NCBI GenBank assembly: GCA_051879195.1
Contig: JBJELO010000208.1
Location: forward strand, 1-64,000
DNA: 64,000 nt
Origin: TWA4 sp051879195
GTDB taxonomy: Bacteria; Bacillota; Clostridia; Lachnospirales; Lachnospiraceae
Direction: 5' to 3'
The notes below the pieces were generated by a model, which saw nothing but the letters and a program-made list of their open reading frames with translations, had not been told where the DNA came from and did no database searches. Below are positions 1-8,026 of this stretch, in pieces (positions within the stretch are counted from its first letter, which is position 1; each line of letters starts with the position of its first letter). The position numbers and the translations under genes are program-made.

Positions 1-58
1 TAATTATCAAGGTGCATAAGCGTTGAAAATAACTCATTTGACGCTTACATCATAAAAT

Positions 59-1600
59 TTAATTAAAAAATCTGTAAAGGAAAGATACGACTTGTGCACG
101 GATACATTGACGTTCCGGCTGAAAATGAGTTTCATCTTTTCCTTTTGTTATTCCGTTTTCATAGGCCCAGAGAACAGCTTTTGTGTAATATTGATCGTCA
201 GGTACGTCTACAAACGGATTTTCTGTCATCTCCGGTTCAGGTTCTCCGGCTGATCGCCAGAGGAAGGTTATAAATTCTCTTCTTGTGACTGTACCGTTTG
301 GTTGAAAATGAGTTTCATCTTTTCCTTTTGTTATTCCGTTTTCATAGGCCCATAAGACGGCCTTATAATAATAATCAGAAGGATTGACATCCTTAAATGG
401 ATTTTCTGTGGTTACAGGCTCAGGTTCATTATTGGCTCTCCAGAGAAATGCAGCTGATTGTGCACGGGTACATGGATCTGAAGGACAAAAATGGTTTTCG
501 TCTTTTCCATTGACGATATCATTTTTGTAGGCCCAGATGACAGCATCATAATAGTAATCATTTTCGCTTACATCTGTAAATGGATTTTCTGTCGGGGGAT
601 TGTCCTCGGATGGCTGATAGTCTTCTGTGCCCATTGGGTAGCTGCTGTTAAATTCTTCTGTAGTATAGTCATCATATCGTATATGTCCTGGGAAATTATC
701 TTCACATCGAAGAAAATAGTCGTAAGTTGTTTCACCGGCATCCCATGTGGCATCGAGGTTATAGTAATAGTTATCCATCCTGGCGATATTCCATCCGTGA
801 GAATTGCCGTTGCCCTCGCCGGCAATAAACCTTGCGTCTATTCCTGTTTCAAGAGTCATGCGGTAAAGAAGAACAGCATAACCCTGGCAGACGGCAGTTT
901 TATTGATCAGGGCGGCATAGGCTGTGTATTTTAATGTATAATTATCATCATTAAGATTTTTATTATCGTAGGTGACATTATCACAGATATATGTATAGAT
1001 ACTTTTTATTTTTTCATAATCTGTTTTGTTGTCAAGATCCAGTTCGTTCATCACATCTGCAAGAACGACATTCAGCTCCTCTTCCTGTTCAGCTGTTGTA
1101 TAGTAAGTCATTGTGTAAGTAAAGGTTATACAATAGAGGTCATTTTCTAAATAACCGGTTATCTTGCAATGCCATCCGCCATACTGCCAGAGCAGATAAT
1201 CTCCCTCGGTCGGATCACCGGTATGGATCAGGGCCTTGCTGGCAATGCTCCTGGACAGACTTTTCAGAGTATCATCTTCAGCGTCATCTGTCAGGAGACC
1301 GACTTCAATAGTTTCCAGGCGCTGTTTCATCTGTATCCGGAAGTCGGCGCCTGCTTCACTGACGGAGTTATAGTATTCGGTGGCTTCATAGACTGAGATA
1401 CTGTTTTCAGAAGGAATGTTCAGATCAGAGCCATCGATAACTTCCTCATATAGTGGGTTTATATAGAGTTCTGTCAGGTTGATGGCTTCAGGTGCTGGTG
1501 TGGATGTTTCCATCTCATTGGCCATGACAGGGCAAGTCCATGCCGATAATAGGAAAAAGGCGGCCATTAATACTGCAAAAAATTTTTTGAGTGTTTTCAT
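59..1600 (-). CDS. Secreted transglutaminase-like protein with three SLH domains
   Basis: A 513-residue protein. The N-terminus (about 1-28) is a clear signal peptide: KKFF basic start, hydrophobic core, cleavage near MANE. Residues about 190-290 form a transglutaminase-like domain with a visible triad: Cys238 in TAVCQGYA, His268 in SHGW, Asp283 in NLDATWD. Three S-layer homology repeats follow (about 339-391, 400-452, 461-513), each with an NPF.DV start and AVxWAYxNxIxxGKDExHF. SLH modules normally anchor proteins to cell-wall polysaccharide, so this is probably a wall-bound cysteine protease or amide-bond enzyme. Substrate unknown. It is transcribed alone; upstream lies a gene-poor stretch. 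The last two SLH repeats share a 50-bp identical DNA segment. Confidence 0.9.
   Translation of the reverse strand: MKTLKKFFAVLMAAFFLLSAWTCPVMANEMETSTPAPEAINLTELYINPLYEEVIDGSDLNIPSENSISVYEATEYYNSVSEAGADFRIQMKQRLETIEVGLLTDDAEDDTLKSLSRSIASKALIHTGDPTEGDYLLWQYGGWHCKITGYLENDLYCITFTYTMTYYTTAEQEEELNVVLADVMNELDLDNKTDYEKIKSIYTYICDNVTYDNKNLNDDNYTLKYTAYAALINKTAVCQGYAVLLYRMTLETGIDARFIAGEGNGNSHGWNIARMDNYYYNLDATWDAGETTYDYFLRCEDNFPGHIRYDDYTTEEFNSSYPMGTEDYQPSEDNPPTENPFTDVSENDYYYDAVIWAYKNDIVNGKDENHFCPSDPCTRAQSAAFLWRANNEPEPVTTENPFKDVNPSDYYYKAVLWAYENGITKGKDETHFQPNGTVTRREFITFLWRSAGEPEPEMTENPFVDVPDDQYYTKAVLWAYENGITKGKDETHFQPERQCIRAQVVSFLYRFFN
120..352 (-). repeat. 50-bp exact direct repeat inside the SLH coding region
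   Basis: Positions 120-169 and 303-352 are identical over 50 bp. They encode the AYENGITKGKDETHFQP part of SLH repeats 2 and 3. Identity at DNA level, not just protein level, points to a recent duplication or gene conversion between SLH modules. Confidence 0.9.
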
Positions 1601-1771
1601 AATATGTACTCCCTTGAAAAATGAATAGTAAGATAGATTAAAATGGAATGAACTAGATCGTCCTTTTCCAGTTTATTATAACATAAAGACAATGTAGAAG
1701 AAAGCTAAAATATTGTGCAAGAAAAACTCTGCAGGGAGCAGAGCGGCTGAAAGCCCGGTGTCCGGAAAGGG

Positions 1772-2046
1772 TACGAAGGTTATATAAGAAAAAAGCTGCA
1801 GGCAACTACAACGCGCGAGATCATTGCTCCTGCAAGGATCTTTGATGATAAGAATTATGTAGAAACAGGCAATGTCATCAGCAGATAGAGGATATCTGCT
1901 GAACTGCTGGTAAAGGCTTCGAAAATGATGTGAATTATGACGGAAGCGTTAAGGTAATGTTCTATCAGCTGATTACTGAATACAACGTATCCCAGGAGAC
2001 AAACCATCAGCTTCGTAAATATGGTGGTTATACACCAGTCGACAGA
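1772..2046 (+). pseudogene. Possible decayed coding remnant, family unknown
   Basis: The 510-bp gap between the SLH gene and gdhA contains coding-like text in two frames: YEGYIRKKLQATTTREIIA up to a stop near 1885, then GKGFENDVNYDGSVKVMFYQ and onward to RKYGGYTPVD in another frame. The composition resembles the surrounding genes, but stops and frameshifts break it. I cannot name the family, and chance open frames remain possible. Nothing else was seen in this gap apart from the hairpin at its end. Confidence 0.3.
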
Positions 2047-2080
2047 AGAGGGCAGGTTTCAGGTGAAAACTGCCCTCTTC
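2045..2080 (-). terminator. Hairpin downstream of gdhA
   Basis: GAAGAGGGCAG (2045-2055) pairs perfectly with CTGCCCTCTTC (2070-2080), with a further TTTC/GAAA helix inside. It lies just past the gdhA stop on the minus strand. No strong T-run follows, so it may act as an RNA-stabilising hairpin rather than an intrinsic terminator. Confidence 0.6.
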
Positions 2081-2110
2081 CCTGTGTCAGAGTCCCGATT
2101 TTTGTGTTTA

Positions 2111-3367
2111 TCACGGGAAAATGCCCTTGATTTCTTCTGTATGGATGAGTCGTTTCAGCGCTACAATGTAGGCCCCCATACGGAGCGTACAGTTATATGT
2201 TTTTGATGTTTCCATGATTTCATGAAAGGCGCTGGTCAGGATTTCTTCCAGCTTTTCTTTTACCATATCGCGTTCCCAGGTCAGTTCCTGAATATTCTGT
2301 ACCCATTCGAAATAAGATACAATCACGCCGCCGCTGTTTGCAAAAATGTCGGGAACGAGGACAATTCCTCTTTCTTTCAGCACTTCATCGGCCTCTTTTG
2401 TTGTGGGCCCATTGGCTGCTTCTACGATAAAGGAACACTGTACTTTTGATGCAACATCTTCATTGATCTGGTTTTCAAGAGCTGCCGGTACCAGTACATC
2501 ACAGCTGCAGGTTAATACTTCTGTGTTTGTGATATGACATACTCCTTCCGCATTGTAATCTTTCAGGAGCCTGCCTTCTTTTATGAAGGTCTGGATTTCT
2601 TCTATGTTCAGTCCGTCTCCTTTGAAAATGCCGCCGGACACGTCACTTACTGCCACGATTACAGCTCCCCGGTGAGAGAAAATCGTGGCGGCATTGCCCC
2701 CCACATTGCCCATTCCCTGGATAGCAATTTTTGTACCTTTCAGTTCTTTTCCATATTCTTTTAAAAGAAGTCTGGTACTGATGACGATGCCTCTGCCGGT
2801 TGCTGAATTTCTGCCTTTGGATCCGCCCAGTTCAATCGGTTTTCCGGTAACGACTCCGGGGCAGGGTTTTCCATGGAGCATGCTGTATGTATCAAGTACC
2901 CATGCCATAATCTGCGCATTTGTATTGACATCCGGCGCAGGGATGTCGGTGTCTGCACCGATAATGGGTTCGATTGCATAAGTATATCTTCTGGTGAGCC
3001 GACATAATTCCCTCTGGGAAAGTGATTTCGGATCCACCTTGATTCCGCCTTTGGCGCCTCCGAAAGGAATATTTACTACTGCACATTTCAGGGACATCCA
3101 TGTTGCCAGTGCCTTTACCTCGTTTAAGCTGCAGTCCTGGTGAAAACGGATACCTCCTTTAAAAGGGCCGCGGATATTGGAATGCTGTACACGGTATCCC
3201 TCAAACACTGTTACACTTCCATCATCCATTTCAACAGGCAGATAGACCTTTGTCTCTCTCTGCGGGTTTTTAATGATATCAAACATCCGCTTATCAATCT
3301 GCCCTACTTCCATTGCCTCTTCCATTGTTGCCACTACATTGTCATATGGATCGTATAACTTTGCCAT
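2111..3367 (-). CDS. gdhA: Glu/Leu/Phe/Val dehydrogenase, probably glutamate dehydrogenase
   Basis: A 418-residue hexameric-type amino acid dehydrogenase that interconverts glutamate and 2-oxoglutarate plus ammonia. The substrate domain shows GGIRFHQ and PFGGAKGG with the catalytic lysine; the dinucleotide domain shows IQGMGNVGGNAA. Length and motifs fit the GLFV family's NAD-type clostridial glutamate dehydrogenases. The exact amino acid cannot be proven from sequence, but full-length similarity to GDH makes glutamate likeliest. The ATG at 3367 is the first in-frame start. It is divergent from an Lrp/AsnC regulator gene 277 bp away, a common arrangement for amino-acid-responsive control. Confidence 0.93.
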   Translation of the reverse strand: MAKLYDPYDNVVATMEEAMEVGQIDKRMFDIIKNPQRETKVYLPVEMDDGSVTVFEGYRVQHSNIRGPFKGGIRFHQDCSLNEVKALATWMSLKCAVVNIPFGGAKGGIKVDPKSLSQRELCRLTRRYTYAIEPIIGADTDIPAPDVNTNAQIMAWVLDTYSMLHGKPCPGVVTGKPIELGGSKGRNSATGRGIVISTRLLLKEYGKELKGTKIAIQGMGNVGGNAATIFSHRGAVIVAVSDVSGGIFKGDGLNIEEIQTFIKEGRLLKDYNAEGVCHITNTEVLTCSCDVLVPAALENQINEDVASKVQCSFIVEAANGPTTKEADEVLKERGIVLVPDIFANSGGVIVSYFEWVQNIQELTWERDMVKEKLEEILTSAFHEIMETSKTYNCTLRMGAYIVALKRLIHTEEIKGIFP

Positions 3368-3513
3368 TTGTATGTCCTCTTTTCGCGTTCTTGCTGTGTT
3401 TGTCTTATCCCTCGTGCCGGCTGTTCAGGACATGTACATATTAGGTCAGGAGAGGAAATAATGTCAAGAGTTTTTGCGAAAGAGAAAAAACTATATATTT
3501 TTTAAAAATTCAC

Positions 3514-3542
3514 TTTACATTTTGCATAAATCAGTATATATT
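3514..3542 (+). promoter_or_regulatory. Candidate sigma-A promoter of the lrp-like gene
   Basis: TTTACA (3514-3519), a 17-bp spacer and TATATT (3537-3542) in an AT-rich stretch about 100 bp before the regulator's start codon. Confidence 0.5.
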
Positions 3543-3604
3543 TCTTAAAAAAATAAAGTAATTGTTCAGAACCAGATAGATTTGTACAAAATAAAGTTAC
3601 AGCG

Positions 3605-3619
3605 TTTCCATATTGGAAA
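3605..3619. promoter_or_regulatory. Dyad TTTCCA-TAT-TGGAAA before lrp-like gene
   Basis: A perfect 6-bp inverted repeat with a 3-bp spacer, between the candidate promoter and the ribosome binding site of the Lrp-type gene. It could be an autoregulatory site; this is inference. Confidence 0.4.
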
Positions 3620-3644
3620 TGAAAGATAGAAGGTGGGAAAGAAG

Positions 3645-4094
3645 ATGAAAGATAGTCAGCTGGATTCCATAGATAAAGAGATTCTCCGCATTTTGCAGAA
3701 GGATGCAAGAACGCCGGTTAAAGATATTGCTGCTGCTGTATTCCTGACGTCGCCTGCTGTATCCGCCCGCATTAAGCATATGATGAAAGAAGGGTATATT
3801 ACAGGTTTTCATGCAGAAGTGAATCCTGTGCTTCTGGGGTATCATATCAAGGCATTTATTAATCTGGAGGTTAATCCTTCTGATAAGAAAGAGTTTTATC
3901 CATATATTCGGAACTGTGAAAATGTGGTGGAGTGCAACTGCGTGACCGGAGATTATTCCATGCTGTTGGAAGTGCAGTTCCAGAGTACAGTAGAACTGGA
4001 TCAGTTTATCGGTGAACTGCAGGTTTTCGGGCGTACGAAAACGCTGATTGTATTTTCCACTTCCATTGAGCACCGGGGTGTGAAAATTCTGTAA
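3645..4094 (+). CDS. Lrp/AsnC family transcriptional regulator
   Basis: 149 residues. The N-terminal winged helix (LDSIDKEILRILQKDARTPVKDIAAAVFLTSPAVSARIKHM, about 4-45) is followed by an AsnC/RAM ligand-binding domain with the CVTGDYSMLLEVQ motif. A GTG lies 12 bp upstream in frame, but the ATG at 3645 has AAGGTGG (3630-3636) at proper distance and is preferred. Divergent from gdhA, so control of glutamate dehydrogenase by an amino acid ligand is a reasonable inference. Confidence 0.92.
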   Translation: MKDSQLDSIDKEILRILQKDARTPVKDIAAAVFLTSPAVSARIKHMMKEGYITGFHAEVNPVLLGYHIKAFINLEVNPSDKKEFYPYIRNCENVVECNCVTGDYSMLLEVQFQSTVELDQFIGELQVFGRTKTLIVFSTSIEHRGVKIL

Positions 4095-4101
4095 TCGTGC
4101 A

Positions 4102-4144
4102 GAAGGAGAGCGTGCTGCCGCAGCTGTAATAAGCATTCTCCTTC
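4102..4144 (+). terminator. Probable terminator after the Lrp-type gene
   Basis: GAAGGAGA (4102-4109) pairs with TCTCCTTC (4137-4144), followed by a T-rich GGCTTGTTTTC tract. The rest of the gap to the next gene shows nothing clear except a TATAAT at 4370-4375 close to the next start. Confidence 0.5.
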
Positions 4145-4395
4145 AGGCTTGTTTTCTGCATTCAGCGGCTGTCGGGTACTGCATTTTCCATATTGTACGG
4201 AAGATTGTTTTGTGATACACTGGTAATCGTCTTCACTGGCAAAAATGCCGGTGATTTGCTGTAACGCGGGGAATTCCGTTTGTACCATGGAGGCAGGTCT
4301 TTTTGTCCTCAATATCATCTGATTATTTTGAAACCATTTTTCGCTTCTCTTTGAGAGGCGTCAATTTATTATAATGTGAAAAGGAGCAGTTTATT

Positions 4396-5880
4396 ATGCC
4401 GGTTTTTGATTTTAGCAGTTTACCCGGAGAAGAGAGAGTTGCAGAATGTACTTACACCGTTTTCCGTACCAATACCTCCACGACCTCTCCGGAGCAGCCG
4501 ATTCTGATTCTGGACAACAGGGGGATTAACCTGAAGCATCATACTTCAGGTGTGTTTACCAATCCTGCAAAGAGAACGGCGTTTGAATTTAAGGAAAAGA
4601 ATACAACCATCAGTGCGGATATTCTGCAGATTGATGCCCGTTTTGTAAGCCTTCTGAAATGGCTGGGGGAGAATCACATCAATGTGCGTTTGTCCGGTGC
4701 GAAGAGGAAGGATGGATATGCTGTATACAAGATCCGTGAGATCGGTTTTGGCGGCGGCGAAAAGCTTTCTGCGGAGGACGGTTTCCTGCAGTATATGATT
4801 GAGCGCCTTCTTGCCAGCGATGCTCCTTCTGAGGAAGCTGTGGATGAAGATAAGGAAGAAGCCGGCGACAGCATGAAGCTGACCAGTATTCAGAGCATTT
4901 CCGATTTTATCAACTGTGCCGGAAGAACACTGCCGGATAATATCCGCCTCTGGGCCAGAAGGAATCTGGCGGTGGCTCGTTCTCATGAGGTTTCACAGGA
5001 GGAACGCCGCCATGCGCAGCATGCTCTTTCCATTATGATGAATATTCAGTGGAAGAGCAATTATTTTGAAGCAATCGACCCTGTAGAGGCCCGCCGGATT
5101 CTGGATGAAGAGCTTTACGGCATGGAAAGTGTGAAACAGAGAATCATCGAGACCATTATTCAGATCAACCGGACGCATACGCTGCCGGCCTATGGCCTTC
5201 TGCTGATCGGGCCTGCCGGCACAGGAAAATCACAGATTGCCTATGCGGTTGCACGTATCCTGAAGCTGCCGTGGACGACGCTGGATATGAGTTCCATCAA
5301 TGATCCGGAACAGCTGACCGGAAGTTCCAGAATTTACGCCAATGCAAAGCCCGGTATTATCATGGAAGCATTTTCCATGGCCGGCGAATCCAATCTGGTT
5401 TTTATTATCAATGAGCTGGATAAGGCTGCTTCCGGTAAGGGAAACGGCAATCCTGCTGATGTGCTTCTGACTCTGCTGGACAATCTGGGCTTTACGGATA
5501 ATTATATGGAATGCATGATTCCCACATCGGGCGTATATCCCATTGCCACTGCCAACGATAAGGATCAGATCAGCGCACCGCTCATGTCACGTTTTGCTGT
5601 GATTGAGATTCCTGATTACACTCCGGAAGAAAAGAAGATTATTTTCTCTCAGTACGCACTTCCGAAGGTACTGAAGAGACTGGGTATGAATGAAAATGAA
5701 TGTATTCTGGCTGAGGATGGTCTGGAAGCTATCATGGAAATCTATGCAGAAACCAGCGGAATCCGAGATCTGGAGCAGGCAGCGGAGCATCTGGCTGCCC
5801 ATGCACTGTATCAGATAGAAGTCAATCATGTGGAATCTGTAACATTTGGTGCCGGAATGGTAAAGGAACTGCTTCCGTAA
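4396..5880 (+). CDS. AAA+ ATPase with Lon-like ATPase module and no protease domain
   Basis: 494 residues. Residues 1-160 are an uncharacterised N-terminal region ending in an acidic linker. About 225-480 resembles the Lon ATPase module: RRILDEELYGMESVKQRI leads into Walker A GPAGTGKS (272-279), Walker B LVFIINELDK (334-343), an arginine-finger region SAPLMSRF (about 393-400) and sensor-2 GIRDLEQ. There is no Ser-Lys protease domain. Walker B carries Asn where the magnesium-coordinating Asp normally sits (NE, not DE). It stands alone upstream of the heat-shock gene. A remodelling or protein-quality role is inferred. Confidence 0.75.
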   Translation: MPVFDFSSLPGEERVAECTYTVFRTNTSTTSPEQPILILDNRGINLKHHTSGVFTNPAKRTAFEFKEKNTTISADILQIDARFVSLLKWLGENHINVRLSGAKRKDGYAVYKIREIGFGGGEKLSAEDGFLQYMIERLLASDAPSEEAVDEDKEEAGDSMKLTSIQSISDFINCAGRTLPDNIRLWARRNLAVARSHEVSQEERRHAQHALSIMMNIQWKSNYFEAIDPVEARRILDEELYGMESVKQRIIETIIQINRTHTLPAYGLLLIGPAGTGKSQIAYAVARILKLPWTTLDMSSINDPEQLTGSSRIYANAKPGIIMEAFSMAGESNLVFIINELDKAASGKGNGNPADVLLTLLDNLGFTDNYMECMIPTSGVYPIATANDKDQISAPLMSRFAVIEIPDYTPEEKKIIFSQYALPKVLKRLGMNENECILAEDGLEAIMEIYAETSGIRDLEQAAEHLAAHALYQIEVNHVESVTFGAGMVKELLP

Positions 5881-5997
5881 TCGGGAATTCAGGATGCAGG
5901 GATTCGGTCAGTCAGCTGTAACTGTAGTTGTGGAAATCATTTACTTTTAAAGGAAAAATTCTGCAGTCATAAGTTCACAAAAAGTTCACATAAATTG

Positions 5998-6024
5998 TTA
6001 GCACTCACACTTGACGAGTGCTAA
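5998..6024. promoter_or_regulatory. CIRCE element (HrcA operator)
   Basis: A perfect match to the consensus: TTAGCACTC, 9 bp, GAGTGCTAA. HrcA binds CIRCE in Firmicutes and represses groES/dnaK-type heat-shock operons. Here the right arm overlaps the -35 hexamer of the small heat-shock gene promoter. Confidence 0.97.
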
Positions 6025-6039
6025 CAAACGTGTTATATT
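6011..6039 (+). promoter_or_regulatory. Sigma-A promoter of hsp20 inside CIRCE
   Basis: TTGACG (6011-6016), 17-bp spacer, TATATT (6034-6039). The -35 lies in the CIRCE spacer and right arm, so HrcA binding would block polymerase directly. The implied 5' leader is about 150 nt. Confidence 0.8.
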
Positions 6040-6195
6040 ACACGTAGAACAAAGAAAGAGAGAAGCATAAGAAAACCGGAAGAGATAAAAGCTCCGGTCT
6101 CTCAGATTTCAAATCCTTTGTTTATGTAAATAACACCTCGGGTTTCTCCGATCGTGCTGATGAAATCTTTTATTCCAGGGAAGGAGACATGACTT

Positions 6196-6639
6196 ATGAT
6201 GATGCCCAGTATTTTTAGAGAAAGTTTATTTGATGATTTTATGAGAGATTTTGCTTTTCCGGATATCGACAAAACCTTATACGGAAGCAACAGCCAAAAT
6301 CTGATGAAGACCGATGTCAGAGAGACAGATAATGGTTATCTGGTGGACATGGATCTGCCCGGTTTCAAAAAAGAAGAAATCAGGATGCAGCTGAAGCAGG
6401 GTTATCTGACTGTCAGCGCTGAAAAGGGACTGGATCAGGACCAGAAAGATGAGAAAGATCATTACATCAGAAAAGAACGTTTTGCCGGAAGCGTAAGCCG
6501 CAGATTTTTCGTAGGAAAGCATGTAACGGAAGAGGATATTCATCCGAAATATGAGAATGGTATCCTGACATTTACTGTGCCGAAGGAGAATCAGAAGGCA
6601 AAAGAAGAAGAGAATCACTATATTTCCATTGAGGGATAA
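6196..6639 (+). CDS. Small heat-shock protein (Hsp20/alpha-crystallin)
   Basis: 147 residues. A short N-terminal arm (MPSIFRESLFDDFMRDF) precedes an alpha-crystallin domain of about 40-135 (VDMDLPGFKKEEIRMQLKQG, ERFAGSVSRRFFVG, YENGILTFTVPKE). It is an ATP-independent holdase for unfolded proteins. The start at 6196 has AAGGAG 9 bp upstream; two further in-frame ATGs follow at once. CIRCE upstream indicates HrcA repression. It follows a stand-alone Lon-like ATPase, which suggests a local proteostasis pair, though each appears to have its own promoter. Confidence 0.95.
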   Translation: MMMPSIFRESLFDDFMRDFAFPDIDKTLYGSNSQNLMKTDVRETDNGYLVDMDLPGFKKEEIRMQLKQGYLTVSAEKGLDQDQKDEKDHYIRKERFAGSVSRRFFVGKHVTEEDIHPKYENGILTFTVPKENQKAKEEENHYISIEG

Positions 6640-6835
6640 AGCTCTGTTAGTTGAAGGATAAAGTTCAGTCCTTACTGATACAGAGTTTATATTCCTAATG
6701 AGATGAACTGCAGACAGATCAGTTTCTGATGAGCAGGACTGGATTAATATAGTTGAAATTGACTGCCACCGGGGATGAATGGCACCCCTTGAAGATAGAT
6801 ACGAACAGATAAGATAGTATTTGCAGATAGATTTT

Positions 6836-6868
6836 AAGACCGCGCGAATATAAGACGCGGTCTTTTTG
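6836..6868 (+). terminator. Rho-independent terminator after hsp20
   Basis: AAGACCGCG (6836-6844) pairs with CGCGGTCTT (6856-6864), followed by TTTT. Between the hsp20 stop and this hairpin about 195 bp hold no recognisable gene. Confidence 0.85.
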
Positions 6869-6920
6869 AATTGTTTTATGAATTGCTGTTTGAATTTACG
6901 GATTTAACAGCAGGAGACGA

Positions 6921-7760
6921 TCATTTACCATATTTTCCCAGCTGCCAGAATGCCACGGCGCTGGCGGCGGCCACATTCAGGGAATCCACACCGTGGGACA
7001 TGGGGATGCGCACCGTGTAATCGCATCCGGCGATGGTGGCGGGAGCCAGTCCGTCTCCCTCTGTGCCCAGAACGACAGCCAGTTTTTCTTCGGCCATCAG
7101 GCGGGGGTCATCGATGGGGATGGAATTATCGCTTAATGCCATGGCAGCTGTCTTAAAGCCGAGGCGGTGCAGCAGTTCCATACCTGTTGAACTGTGGTCT
7201 GCAGGTTCTCTTTCCGTATCAAGCCAGGTCCACGGAATCTGAAATACCGTGCCCATGCTGACGCGGATGGCGCGCCGGTACAGGGGATTGCTGCAAGCAG
7301 AGGTCAGAAGAACCGCATCCATATTCAGCGCAGCGGCGGAGCGGAAAATTGCCCCCACGTTGGTGGGATTCATGACATTTTCCAGAACGGCGATACGGCG
7401 TGCACCGGCGCAGACGCTTTCCACATCGGGCAGAGACGGGCGGCGCATGGCGCACAGGGCTCCCTGGGTCAGCTTAAAACCGGTCAGCCTGGCCAGCACT
7501 TCAAAATCGGCTGTATAAACGGGCACGTCACCGCAGCGGGCAATGATATCCTTTGCCTGCCCTTCAATATGTTTTTGTTCCAGCAGGAGCGAAACCGGTA
7601 CACAGCCCGCATCCAGCGCCCGTTCGATTACTTTGGGACTTTCTGCAATAAAAAGTCCCTTTTCCGGTTCATGACGGTTGATCAGCTGATTCTCCGTGAG
7701 CCTGGCATACACATCCAGCTTCGGATCCTCAAAATCGGTTATTTCAATAATATTCGGCAT
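6921..7760 (-). CDS. TrmH/SpoU-family RNA 2'-O-methyltransferase
   Basis: 279 residues. An N-terminal substrate-binding domain (about 1-110, LFIAESPKVIERALDAG) precedes a SPOUT knot domain with the three family motifs: NVMNPTNVGAIFRSA, LGTEGDGL and IPMSHGVDSLNVAAASAV. The last contains the residues that bind S-adenosylmethionine. The target rRNA or tRNA position cannot be read from sequence. Transcribed alone; its upstream region carries a 71-bp dispersed repeat shared with a locus near 36.1 kb. Confidence 0.92.
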   Translation of the reverse strand: MPNIIEITDFEDPKLDVYARLTENQLINRHEPEKGLFIAESPKVIERALDAGCVPVSLLLEQKHIEGQAKDIIARCGDVPVYTADFEVLARLTGFKLTQGALCAMRRPSLPDVESVCAGARRIAVLENVMNPTNVGAIFRSAAALNMDAVLLTSACSNPLYRRAIRVSMGTVFQIPWTWLDTEREPADHSSTGMELLHRLGFKTAAMALSDNSIPIDDPRLMAEEKLAVVLGTEGDGLAPATIAGCDYTVRIPMSHGVDSLNVAAASAVAFWQLGKYGK

Positions 7761-7785
7761 ATGTGTTTCCTCCTGTGTGAAATAT

Positions 7786-7856
7786 TAGTTACTGTTCAGA
7801 GCCAACCTCAAAAACACTGCGTGTTTCCTCGGTGTGGCGTATCCGCCAAATAGATT
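7786..7856 (+). repeat. 71-bp dispersed structured repeat, copy 1
   Basis: Matches 36133-36203 at 64 of 71 positions, same orientation. It contains two small hairpins: AAACAC-TGC-GTGTTT and GGCG-TATC-CGCC. Most differences between copies fall outside the first stem, and the changes in the second keep it pairable. The first 19 bases recur inverted at 47322-47340. It lies between the divergent methyltransferase and sigma-54 activator genes. Confidence 0.85.
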
Positions 7857-8026
7857 TACAAAAATTATAGTATTTTGCGGGAATGGAGTCAATTGGAGTT
7901 GACTGCCATATTTTTTTGCTGGTATGATACAGTCACAGAGTGCAGAAGTTCGGCAGGGGCTGAACAGAATCGTTTCTGCAGATAAAATAACCGGCAGTTC
8001 AGCCGGGGATTGATGGGGGAATTGCA

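Noticed and set aside
6775..6795. TGGCAC near 6778 as a second sigma-54 promoter
   Set aside because: No TTGCA-like -12 element at the required distance and no gene in the right orientation close by.
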